NCBI GenBank assembly: GCA_017989885.1
Contig: JAGNPA010000096.1
Location: 1 to 6,941 of the forward strand
Origin: Aquabacterium sp.
GTDB lineage: Bacteria; Pseudomonadota; Gammaproteobacteria; Burkholderiales; Burkholderiaceae_C
Direction of reading: 5' to 3'
Length of the DNA stretch: 6,941 nt
Numbering within the stretch: the stretch's first letter is position 1; every line of letters begins with the position of its first letter. Below the pieces are notes generated by a model that saw only the letters and a program-made list of their open reading frames with translations, did no database searches and was not told the origin of the DNA. Position numbers and translations under genes: made by a program. This document shows, piece after piece, positions 1-5,587 of this stretch.

Positions 1-311
1 TGCTGCAGACGCCCGCGCTGCGCCAGCAATGGGCCGATGAGCTGACCGCCATGCGCGAGCGCATCAAGGTGATGCGTCAGCGCCTGTACGACGGTGTGGT
101 GGCGAAGTTGCCGGGCCGCGATGTGCGTTACTTCATCGACCAGCGCGGCATGTTCAGCTACACCGGCGTGAGCCCGGAACAGGCCGAAACGCTGCGCACC
201 GAGCATGGCGTGTACGTGCTGCGCTCGGGCCGCATGTGCGCGGCGGGCTTGAACGCCAACAACGTGGACCGCGTGGCCGAGGCTTTCGCGGCGGTGCTGG
301 CCAAGGGCTGA
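1..311 (+). CDS. tyrB: Aromatic amino acid aminotransferase, C-terminal part (5' end outside window)
   Basis: The reading frame is open from base 3 to the TGA at 309-311, giving the last 102 residues. PLP-dependent class I (fold type I) aminotransferases of the AspC/TyrB group transfer the amino group of tyrosine, phenylalanine or aspartate to 2-oxoglutarate in the cytoplasm. The fragment shows the family's C-terminal small domain: an ELTAMRERI helix, RGMFSYTGVSPEQ, then GVYVLRSGRMCAAGLN. The Arg of the SGR motif (codon 231-233) corresponds to the arginine that binds the substrate alpha-carboxylate (Arg386 in E. coli AspC numbering). The AAGLNANNVDRVAEAFAAV ending resembles TyrB more than AspC, so I favour the aromatic enzyme; an aspartate aminotransferase remains possible. 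The PLP lysine lies outside the window. The gene converges with yaeQ across a 34-base gap that shows no convincing terminator. Confidence 0.93.
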   Translation, partial: LQTPALRQQWADELTAMRERIKVMRQRLYDGVVAKLPGRDVRYFIDQRGMFSYTGVSPEQAETLRTEHGVYVLRSGRMCAAGLNANNVDRVAEAFAAVLAKG

Positions 312-345
312 GGACGGCCGGGGCCTGCGCTGCCGCCTTGACGGC

Positions 346-909
346 TCAGGTGTCCGGGCCCATCAGCTTGATCGGGGTGATCTCGACGCTGTCCTTCACC
401 CCGTCGTTGACCCACAGCGTGCCGTCCTGCACGGTGATCTGCAGTTGCATGCCGCGCTGTGCCAGCTGGGCCAGCGCCTGGCTCTGCTCGCTCGGGATCT
501 GCCAGACGGTCAGGTTCTGCGCGCGGGTGAGCTTGTTGGCCACGGTGTTCCACCACACGTTGGTGCTGCTCTGGAAGGCGAAGAGGCTGACTTTGCGGGC
601 GCGGCCGGCGGCCTTCATCAGGCGCTTGTCATCGGGTTGGCCCACTTCCACCCAGTGCAGGATCTCGTCGGAATAGTTCTTCTGCCACAGCGCGGGCTCG
701 TCGGGCTCCCACATGTCCTTGGCCAGCTCGATCGTGCCTTCGGAGGTGTCGGTGGGCCAGCCCAGGGCCAGGGCCAGCACGCGGATCATCATGCGCTCGT
801 CCGACTCGGAGGGGTGGCGGGCGATGGTGATGTTGGTGTCGACATAGACGTTGCGGTCCATGTCGGCCAGGTTGAGCTGGGCTTTGTAGATCGTGGCTTT
901 GATGGCCAT
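346..909 (-). CDS. yaeQ: YaeQ family protein
   Basis: This is a complete 187-residue protein, close to the roughly 180 residues of E. coli YaeQ. It matches that family along its whole length: the start MAIKATIYKAQLNLADMDRN, then ARHPSESDERMMIRVLALAL (30-49), EPDEPALW (68-75), WVEVGQPDDKRLMKAA (86-101), a WW pair (119-120) and IQDG-like TVQDGTLWV near 159-167. YaeQ proteins are known to have a PD-(D/E)xK nuclease-like fold; the acidic residues around 70-71 and Glu88 with Lys95 are the candidate core residues, an assignment I infer. The cellular role is unsettled. Early E. coli work linked it to suppression of rfaH loss. The protein has no signal peptide or membrane segment, so it is cytoplasmic. 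A weak AGG ribosome binding site lies seven bases before the ATG. It is the last gene of a minus-strand group, 41 bases after the alpha/beta hydrolase. Confidence 0.95.
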   Translation of the reverse strand: MAIKATIYKAQLNLADMDRNVYVDTNITIARHPSESDERMMIRVLALALGWPTDTSEGTIELAKDMWEPDEPALWQKNYSDEILHWVEVGQPDDKRLMKAAGRARKVSLFAFQSSTNVWWNTVANKLTRAQNLTVWQIPSEQSQALAQLAQRGMQLQITVQDGTLWVNDGVKDSVEITPIKLMGPDT

Positions 910-950
910 GGCGGGAACCTGTCAGGGACGGAAAAGGGCAAAGACCGCGA

Positions 951-1820
951 TCATCCCGCAAAAACGCCGGCCAGCCAGTCGCTCAGGGTCTGGAGCACCT
1001 GATCTTGCGCGACTTCGTTGAAGATTTCGTGGGCGAGGCCGGGCCAGGGATGGCTTGTCACCCACTGAGCGGGCGCGGCGGCCGCAAAGGCGGCCGAGCC
1101 GGCCGGGTCCACGCAGCGGTCGTCTTCGCCCCACATGATCAAGGTGGGCGTGTGCCAGGCGGCGGTGCGCTGGCGAACCACCGCGCCGGCATCGAGCAGG
1201 AAGTGGCTGAGGCGGCCGCTGATGCGGTCGTGCACCAGCGGGTCGGCGATGTAGGCGGCCACGGTGGCCGGGTTGTGGCACACCCACTCGGGCTTGAGGC
1301 CATTGCCCACCGCCAGATCGGGCGTGAGGCGGGCCACCGTGTTGAGCAGCACCTTTTGCACCGCGCTCAACGGGATGGCCAGGGCAGGGGAGGACAGCAC
1401 CAGCGCGTCCACCGGGCGGGCCCAGGCGGTGGGCTCGACGGGAAGGGTTTGCGCCGCGACGAAGCGCGCCGCCACGGCCCCACCCAGGCTGTGTCCGATC
1501 AGCAGCAGGCGCTGGCCTGGGTAGCCGGCGCGGACGAGGTCGATGGCGCTGGCCAGATCGTGCAGCAGGTCGTCGTCCTGCTTGAGCACGCCGCGTGCGC
1601 CGGGGGACTGGCCGTGCCCGCGGTGGTCGTAGCTGACCACGCTCCAGCCCTGGCGGTTGAGGTGAGCGGCCACGTGGGCGTAGCGGCCGGCATGTTCACC
1701 CAGGCCGTGCACGATCAGGGCCACCCCGCGGCCGCGCACGTCGGGCGGCAGCGGCCAGTGGTGAACGCGCAGGTCCAGGCCGTCACGGGTGCGGACGGTG
1801 GCAGGGATGCGATGGGGCAT
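951..1820 (-). CDS. Alpha/beta hydrolase, monoacylglycerol lipase / lysophospholipase-like (PldB group)
   Basis: This 289-residue serine hydrolase probably cleaves an ester bond in a monoacylglycerol or lysophospholipid; the substrate is inferred from family likeness only. The canonical features appear in order. The oxyanion-hole segment HGLGEHAGRY is at 38-47. YDHRGHGQSPGARG (64-77) is typical of the MGL group. The nucleophile elbow GHSLGG is at 109-114 with Ser111. The acid is probably Asp234 in WGEDDRCVD, and the catalytic His264 lies in HEIFNEV. A cap region lies between about 130 and 215. There is no evident signal peptide, so it is probably cytoplasmic. An upstream in-frame ATG at 1934 would lengthen it by 38 residues, but that extension overlaps the end of hyi and is Pro/Arg-rich low-complexity sequence, so I chose the ATG at 1820. 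No clear Shine-Dalgarno is visible. It lies 32 bases after hyi and is likely co-transcribed with it. Confidence 0.92.
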   Translation of the reverse strand: MPHRIPATVRTRDGLDLRVHHWPLPPDVRGRGVALIVHGLGEHAGRYAHVAAHLNRQGWSVVSYDHRGHGQSPGARGVLKQDDDLLHDLASAIDLVRAGYPGQRLLLIGHSLGGAVAARFVAAQTLPVEPTAWARPVDALVLSSPALAIPLSAVQKVLLNTVARLTPDLAVGNGLKPEWVCHNPATVAAYIADPLVHDRISGRLSHFLLDAGAVVRQRTAAWHTPTLIMWGEDDRCVDPAGSAAFAAAAPAQWVTSHPWPGLAHEIFNEVAQDQVLQTLSDWLAGVFAG

Positions 1821-1852
1821 GGTGGGCTTTCGTGTGCGCGGCAGAGGGAGTT

Positions 1853-2665
1853 TCAGAAGGCGTGACCGGCGGCGCGCAGGCGGCGCAGCCAGTCCAACCC
1901 AGCGGAGGTGGTGGTGCGGGGGCGGTATTCGCAACCGATCCAGCCCGACCAGTTCAGGCGGCGCAGTTCGTCGAACACCCAGGGCCAGGCCAGTTCGCCG
2001 TCATCGGGCTCGCTGCGGTCGGGCACGGCGGCAATCTGCAGGTGGCCGACCTGGCCGGTGGGCAGCCACCGTCTCAGGCGCTCGGTCACGTCGCCTTCGA
2101 CGATCTGGCAGTGGTACAGGTCCATCTGCACCTGCAGGTGGGGCGAGCCGATGCGCTGCACCACGGCATGGGCGGCGGCCTGGTGGGTGAGCAGGTAGCC
2201 GGGCATGTCGCGGGGGTTGATGGGCTCGATCACCAGGATGCGGTCGTGCGCCTGGGCCTGTTCGGCGGCCCAACGCAGGTTCAGCTCGAAGCGCACCCAG
2301 GCGTCGGCGCGTTCGTCGGGCGTGCCCAGGGGCGGCAGGCCGGCCATGATGTGGATGCGCGGACAGCCCAGGGCCACGGCGCGCACCAGCGCCTCGCGCA
2401 CCACGTGCTGAAACTCGGCCTGGCGCCCGGGCAGGCTGGCCAGCCCGCGATCGCCGTGGGCCCAGTCGCCGGGTTCGGCGTTGAACAGCACCAGTTGCAG
2501 GTTCAGGTCGCTCAGGCGCGCCTGGATCTCGGCAGTGGCGTGTTCGTGCGGGAACAGGCACTCGACCCCTGTGAAGCCATCGCGCGCGGCGGCGGCAAAG
2601 CGGTCGAGAAACGGCAACTCGGTGTACAACCAAGACAGGTTGGCGGCAAATTTGAGGGCAGACAT
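1853..2665 (-). CDS. hyi: Hydroxypyruvate isomerase / 2-oxo-tetronate isomerase-type TIM-barrel protein
   Basis: This complete 270-residue protein belongs to the AP-endonuclease-2-like xylose-isomerase TIM-barrel superfamily, Hyi/OtnI branch. The family interconverts hydroxypyruvate and tartronate semialdehyde (Hyi) or isomerises 2-oxo-tetronates (OtnI). Sequence signs are the start FAANLSWLYTELPFLDRF (6-23), LFNAEPGDWAHGDRG (60-74), IEPINPRDMPGYLL (146-159), QMDLYHCQ (180-187), GHLQIAAVPDR (207-217) and GCEYRPR (244-250). Glu147 and Glu246 match the catalytic glutamates of the family. Asp182 and His208 are the likely metal or substrate ligands. The length is close to the roughly 258 of E. 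coli Hyi. No glyoxylate carboligase or tartronate semialdehyde reductase gene adjoins it, so the exact substrate is uncertain. The ATG at 2665 has no Shine-Dalgarno. A poor promoter-like pair (GCGGCA, 17 bases, TACGCT) on the minus strand ends eight bases before it, which would fit a leaderless start but is weak. Confidence 0.9.
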   Translation of the reverse strand: MSALKFAANLSWLYTELPFLDRFAAAARDGFTGVECLFPHEHATAEIQARLSDLNLQLVLFNAEPGDWAHGDRGLASLPGRQAEFQHVVREALVRAVALGCPRIHIMAGLPPLGTPDERADAWVRFELNLRWAAEQAQAHDRILVIEPINPRDMPGYLLTHQAAAHAVVQRIGSPHLQVQMDLYHCQIVEGDVTERLRRWLPTGQVGHLQIAAVPDRSEPDDGELAWPWVFDELRRLNWSGWIGCEYRPRTTTSAGLDWLRRLRAAGHAF

Positions 2666-2710
2666 GGCTGCGAAGCGTAGCCGAGAAGTGCCCGCTTGCC
2701 GCAGGGGGTG

Positions 2711-2730
2711 TCACGGGCGTTCACGGGGGT
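2711..2730 (+). repeat. Tandem decamer direct repeat in the hyi/ampG divergent spacer
   Basis: TCACGGGCGT (2711-2720) is followed directly by TCACGGGGGT (2721-2730), a match of nine bases in ten. The period is about one helical turn. The pair ends five bases before the ampG -10 box and so covers the place where a -35 element would be. This is a plausible operator for an activator or repressor, but the family is not recognisable and chance in G-rich DNA is possible. Confidence 0.45.
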
Positions 2731-2734
2731 TTCC

Positions 2735-2740
2735 TACAAT
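2735..2740 (+). promoter_or_regulatory. ampG -10 box, predicted leaderless start
   Basis: TACAAT matches the sigma-70 -10 consensus TATAAT in five of six positions. It ends six bases before the ampG ATG at 2747, so transcription should begin at or next to the start codon and the mRNA would have essentially no 5' leader. No acceptable -35 hexamer occurs 16-18 bases upstream; that position is filled by the tandem decamers, which suggests dependence on an activator. No Shine-Dalgarno precedes the ATG, in agreement with leaderless initiation. Confidence 0.6.
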
Positions 2741-2746
2741 CGACGG

Positions 2747-4270
2747 ATGTCCTCACCTTCCACCGACCAGGCGCGCGTGCCTGTGACCCGCCGCCTGATG
2801 TTCTGGGTGGCCCTTCTGTACTTCTCGGAAGGGCTGCCGCTGGGCATTTTTTATGACCTGTTTCCGGTGCACATGCGCCAGGCGGGCGTGGGGCCGGCCG
2901 AGATCGGCTTGCTCAGCCTGCTGGGCCTGGCCTGGACGGTGAAGTTCCTGTGGGCGCCGCTGATCGACGCCTGGCGTGGGCACCGCTTGTGGATTGCCGG
3001 GGCCAATGTGGGCATGGCGGTGGCGTTGGCGACGCTGGCTTTGAGTCCCCAGGCGCTGGGGCAGGGCGCGACCTGGCCCTGGGTGCTGCTGGCGGCCTTC
3101 ACGTTCTTGTCGGCCACCAATGACATTGCCACCGACGGCTACACGATCGAGCTGCTGTCCAAGGGGCAGTACGGGGTGGCCAATGGCCTGCGCATCGGCT
3201 TTTACCGCGTGGGCATGCTGGCCGCCGGGGCGCTGCTGGTGGTGGCGGGCTGGTCGGGCACGCCGGGGCAGCCTAACTGGGGGGCCGCCTACGGCATGGG
3301 CGCGATGCTCATGCTGCTCAACGCCATGGTGATCTTGACGGCGCCACCGCAACCGGCACGGGTGGCCCGCGTCGAAGGCGCCTCGGCCCGGGAATGGGCG
3401 GCCGTGCGCGCGCAGCCGATGTGGCTGGTGGCCCTGGGCCTGATGCTGGCCGGGCTGCTCTGGCCGGTGCTGGGCCCGGTGGGCAAAGCGTTCGAATTGG
3501 CCTGGGTGCAGGCCATCAGCGGCACCTGGTGGTTCAAGGGCGCGGTGCCCGTGGGACTGATGTTCGCCGGCGCCATTTTGATGGTGCGCGCAGCACGGGG
3601 GCCGCAGGCGCACGTCATGTCCGAAGGCCCGGTGTTCGGCGCCTGGGTGGACCTGCTGGCCCGCCCGGGCATGCTCGCCGTGCTGGTCTTCATCCTGACC
3701 TTCAAGCTGGGGGACGCGGCCATGGGCTTCATGGTCAAGCCCTTCTGGGTGGATGCTGGCTTCACACCGGCACAGATTGGTCTGGTCAGCGTCAACGTGG
3801 GCCTGGGCCTGTCCATCCTGGGTGGCCTGATCGGCGGGGCCTATGTGGACCGCGTGGGCATCTTCAAGGGGCTGTGGGTGCTGGGCCTGTGGCAGGCTTT
3901 GTCCAACCTGGGCTATGCGCTGGCGGCGTGGTACGTCCCGCCCACCGAGCCTGGCATGCAAGTGAGTGTTCACTATCAGGCAGTGGTGTATGCGGCCAGC
4001 GGTCTGGAAAGTTTCACGGGCGGGCTGGGCACCGGGGCCTTTCTGGCCTTCTTGATGGGCATCACCAGCAAGGCGCGCGCCACCACCGAGTACGCCATCT
4101 TGTCGTCCATCTTTGCGTTTTCGCGGGCTGTGGCGGGCTGGGCCGGCGGTCTGGGCGTGGAGCAGATGGGCTACGCGTCCTTCTTTTTCCTCACCTTCTG
4201 GCTGTCTTTCCCGGCTTATTTGTTGCTGCCGGCGGTCCGGCGTATGCTCAGCCGGGACGAGACGCGTTAA
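2747..4270 (+). CDS. ampG: AmpG-family muropeptide permease (PAT/MFS transporter)
   Basis: This is a 507-residue inner-membrane protein, close to the 491 of E. coli AmpG. AmpG imports GlcNAc-1,6-anhydroMurNAc-peptides from the periplasm for cell-wall recycling and, in species with inducible AmpC, supplies the inducer signal. Diagnostic segments are YFSEGLPLGIFYDLFPVHMR (25-44), IGLLSLLGLAWTVKFLWAPLID (53-74), SATNDIATDGY (122-132, corresponding to the SxxQDIxxDA motif with Asp126 and Asp130), KLGDAAMGFMVKPFWVDAGFTPAQIG (320-345) and a long hydrophobic C-terminal half. Hydrophobic stretches run through nearly the whole chain, consistent with 12-14 membrane spans. An upstream in-frame TTG at 2696 is a worse start: the ATG at 2747 sits right after the -10 box. 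Whether it carries muropeptides or another solute cannot be told from sequence; some PAT members differ. The M48 protease follows 30 bases later. Confidence 0.88.
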   Translation: MSSPSTDQARVPVTRRLMFWVALLYFSEGLPLGIFYDLFPVHMRQAGVGPAEIGLLSLLGLAWTVKFLWAPLIDAWRGHRLWIAGANVGMAVALATLALSPQALGQGATWPWVLLAAFTFLSATNDIATDGYTIELLSKGQYGVANGLRIGFYRVGMLAAGALLVVAGWSGTPGQPNWGAAYGMGAMLMLLNAMVILTAPPQPARVARVEGASAREWAAVRAQPMWLVALGLMLAGLLWPVLGPVGKAFELAWVQAISGTWWFKGAVPVGLMFAGAILMVRAARGPQAHVMSEGPVFGAWVDLLARPGMLAVLVFILTFKLGDAAMGFMVKPFWVDAGFTPAQIGLVSVNVGLGLSILGGLIGGAYVDRVGIFKGLWVLGLWQALSNLGYALAAWYVPPTEPGMQVSVHYQAVVYAASGLESFTGGLGTGAFLAFLMGITSKARATTEYAILSSIFAFSRAVAGWAGGLGVEQMGYASFFFLTFWLSFPAYLLLPAVRRMLSRDETR

Positions 4271-4300
4271 GGTCTCTGTCAACCGCTTGTTTTCGATCCA

Positions 4301-5251
4301 ATGCGTGCCATGAACCGTTCTGCCTTTGCCCTGCGTGAAACCTCCCGTCGCCTGCTGTCGCTGGGCGTGGTGTCGCTGGCGCTGGCCAGCCCCTGGGCGC
4401 TGGCCCGCGAAGGCGTGGACGTGAGCAAACAGCATTCCGGCTTTGCGCGCTTGGTGCCCGCCGACCAGGTGGAGGCGGCCGCGCAGCAGCAGTTCGCCCA
4501 GATGGCCTCGCAGGCCAAGGCGCAGAACGCGCTGCTGCCTGAGAACCACCCGCAGGTGGTGCGGCTGAAGGCGATCGCGCAGCGCATCATCCCGTACACG
4601 CTGGAGTGGAACAGCCGGGCCCGCCAATGGCAGTGGCAGGTGATGGTGCTCAACTCGAAAGAGCTCAACGCCTTTTGCATGCCGGGCGGCAAGATTGCGT
4701 TTTACACCGGCATTCTGGAAAAGCTCAAGCTGACCGACGACGAGACGGCAATGATCATGGGCCACGAGATGGCCCACGCCCTGCGCGAGCACGCCCGTGA
4801 GCGCATGGGCAAGACCTCGGCCACGCAGATTGGTGCCAGCTTGCTGTCGAGCCTGCTGGGCCTGGGCAGCACGGGCGACACCCTGCTGAACATGGGCGGT
4901 CAGTTGCTGACGCTGAAGTTCAGCCGTGCCAACGAGTCCGAAGCCGACCTGGTCGGCATGGAGCTGGCCGCGCGCGCTGGCTACGACCCGCGTGCCGGCA
5001 TCAGCCTGTGGAAGAAGATGGCCGCCGCCTCCAACGGGGCGCCGCCGCAGTGGCTCTCCACCCACCCGGCCAGCGGCACCCGCATCCAGGAAATGGAAGC
5101 GGCCATGCCCCAGGTGATGCCGCTGTACGAGCGCGCCGCCAAGCCGCCGCGCCGCTATGACGCCCCGGCGCGCACCGGTTCGTACTACCTGACCCAGGAG
5201 CCACTGGCCTTCTGGGGTCTGGGCACCTCGCCGCTGCTGACGCGTCACTGA
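4301..5251 (+). CDS. Exported M48-family zinc metalloprotease
   Basis: This 316-residue protein starts with a signal peptide: basic residues up to Arg17, a hydrophobic run at about 18-33, and a probable cleavage site after ALA at 35. No lipobox cysteine is present, unlike E. coli LoiP, so the mature enzyme is probably soluble in the periplasm. The catalytic domain shows FCMPGGKIAFYTGIL (125-139), the zinc motif HEMAH (155-159) with Glu156 as catalytic base, and NESEAD (211-216), in which Glu212 of the ExxxD pattern is the third ligand. STHPASGTRIQEM (253-265) is the usual M48 C-terminal motif. Relatives (LoiP, YcaL, BepA) degrade or help fold envelope proteins. The tail from about 280 is basic and Pro-rich with no known domain. 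A second ATG at 4310 is equally usable and neither has a clear ribosome binding site. It is probably co-transcribed with ampG. Confidence 0.92.
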   Translation: MRAMNRSAFALRETSRRLLSLGVVSLALASPWALAREGVDVSKQHSGFARLVPADQVEAAAQQQFAQMASQAKAQNALLPENHPQVVRLKAIAQRIIPYTLEWNSRARQWQWQVMVLNSKELNAFCMPGGKIAFYTGILEKLKLTDDETAMIMGHEMAHALREHARERMGKTSATQIGASLLSSLLGLGSTGDTLLNMGGQLLTLKFSRANESEADLVGMELAARAGYDPRAGISLWKKMAAASNGAPPQWLSTHPASGTRIQEMEAAMPQVMPLYERAAKPPRRYDAPARTGSYYLTQEPLAFWGLGTSPLLTRH

Positions 5252-5280
5252 AGTCCCACGGACACCCCCTGAGGCGCCAC

Positions 5281-5317
5281 AGAGCCCCCACGCCAGACAG
5301 CGCGGCGGGGCTTTGTT
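5281..5317 (+). terminator. Possible intrinsic terminator after the M48 gene
   Basis: AGAGCCCC (5281-5288) can pair with GGGGCTTT (5307-5314), an eight-pair stem including one G-U, around an 18-base loop. It is followed by a short T-rich tail (TTTGTT). It lies 29 bases past the M48 stop codon. The long loop and the short T run make it a moderate candidate. It overlaps the possible promoter at 5294-5322. Confidence 0.4.
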
Positions 5318-5322
5318 AACAT
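5294..5322 (+). promoter_or_regulatory. Possible sigma-70 promoter upstream of the repeat-protein gene
   Basis: CAGACA (5294-5299; four of six to TTGACA) and TAACAT (5317-5322; four of six to TATAAT, keeping the important T1, A2 and T6) are separated by the ideal 17 bases. The predicted start of transcription is near 5329, which is the A of an ATG. It could drive the repeat-protein gene at 5588 with a leader of about 260 bases, the small ORF at 5329, or both. Confidence 0.42.
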
Positions 5323-5328
5323 CGGCCC

Positions 5329-5481
5329 ATGCCTCATCGCCTGGTCCTCAACCCCTGCAGCCTGCTGCGCGACGCCCGCCTGGTGGCGTTTGCGTGCGCG
5401 TGCCTGCCATGCGGGACGGGGCTGTTTGCGGATGGGCACTGGCGACACAAGCCGGTTGCACATTCCCCGGCCCGGCGATAA
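5329..5481 (+). CDS. Candidate 50-residue ORF, possible leader peptide (unrecognised)
   Basis: The frame ATG (5329) to TAA (5479-5481) encodes 50 residues starting MPHRLVLNPCSLLRDARL and containing a small Cys cluster (AFACACLPCG). I do not recognise it. Two features argue for it: the ATG lies six bases after a -10-like TAACAT, the same spacing as at ampG, and its stop codon falls on the last base of the left arm of a long inverted repeat. Against it are the absence of a Shine-Dalgarno, no known homologue, and the ease with which G+C-rich DNA gives ORFs of this size. It may be a leader ORF for the downstream gene, or not translated at all. Treat it as a hypothesis. Confidence 0.22.
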   Translation: MPHRLVLNPCSLLRDARLVAFACACLPCGTGLFADGHWRHKPVAHSPARR

Positions 5482-5519
5482 CCCCCCTCCTTTTTTGCGC
5501 ACACCATCATCGCCGGGCC
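5469..5519. repeat. 11-bp perfect inverted repeat with pyrimidine-rich loop
   Basis: GGCCCGGCGAT (5469-5479) and ATCGCCGGGCC (5509-5519) are perfect reverse complements, separated by 29 bases. The loop contains a C-rich then T-rich run (5482-5496, with six Cs then CC-flanked T and six Ts). The T run lies inside the loop, not after the right arm, so the structure is not a standard intrinsic terminator on either strand. It lies in the leader of the repeat-protein gene, 68 bases before its ATG. It could be an RNA hairpin or a DNA operator. Confidence 0.6.
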
Positions 5520-5540
5520 CCTGCTCAGCGCGATCGCGAC

Positions 5541-5566
5541 CCTCAGCTCCCCGCTGATGCCTGAGG
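5541..5566 (+). other. Possible alternative hairpins just before the repeat-protein ribosome binding site
   Basis: CCTCAG (5541-5546) can pair with CTGAGG (5561-5566). Alternatively TCAGC (5543-5547) can pair with GCTGA (5553-5557) around a five-base loop. The two structures exclude each other. A second CTCAGC copy at 5524-5529 could compete for the same partners. Short stems like these are common by chance at this base composition, so this is a weak call. Confidence 0.2.
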
Positions 5567-5576
5567 CCGCCCCGAT

Positions 5577-5581
5577 GGAGA
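5577..5581 (+). promoter_or_regulatory. Ribosome binding site of the repeat-protein gene
   Basis: GGAGA lies six bases before the ATG at 5588 and settles the start. Two other ATGs at 5575 and 5581 are out of frame with the gene. This is the clearest Shine-Dalgarno in the window. Confidence 0.7.
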
Positions 5582-5587
5582 TGCGTC

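Noticed and set aside
1821..1934. N-terminal extension of the alpha/beta hydrolase from the ATG at 1934
   Set aside because: It would overlap the hyi coding end by 82 bases and adds Pro/His/Arg-rich sequence unlike the family's N-terminus.
1005..2680. Plus-strand open frames of 280-290 codons opposite the alpha/beta hydrolase and hyi
   Set aside because: They are antisense shadows of genes with complete catalytic motifs, and their products are low-complexity Gly/His/Gln/Ala sequence.
2696..2746. Upstream TTG start for ampG
   Set aside because: The -10 box lies inside this extension, so the transcript would begin after it; the ATG at 2747 fits the family start.
3394..4338. A 314-codon plus-strand frame inside ampG
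   Set aside because: It is a shifted frame of a gene whose AmpG motifs are continuous in the chosen frame; no sign of a frameshift.
2753..5248. An 831-codon open frame antisense to ampG and the M48 gene
   Set aside because: It is the mirror of two well-supported genes; stops are rare in that antisense frame because of the G+C-rich third positions. Its translation is rich in His, Arg, Gln and Gly with no recognisable domain.
5529..5538. Ten-base palindrome CGCGATCGCG
   Set aside because: A single short palindrome of this composition is expected by chance in G+C-rich DNA and has no supporting context.
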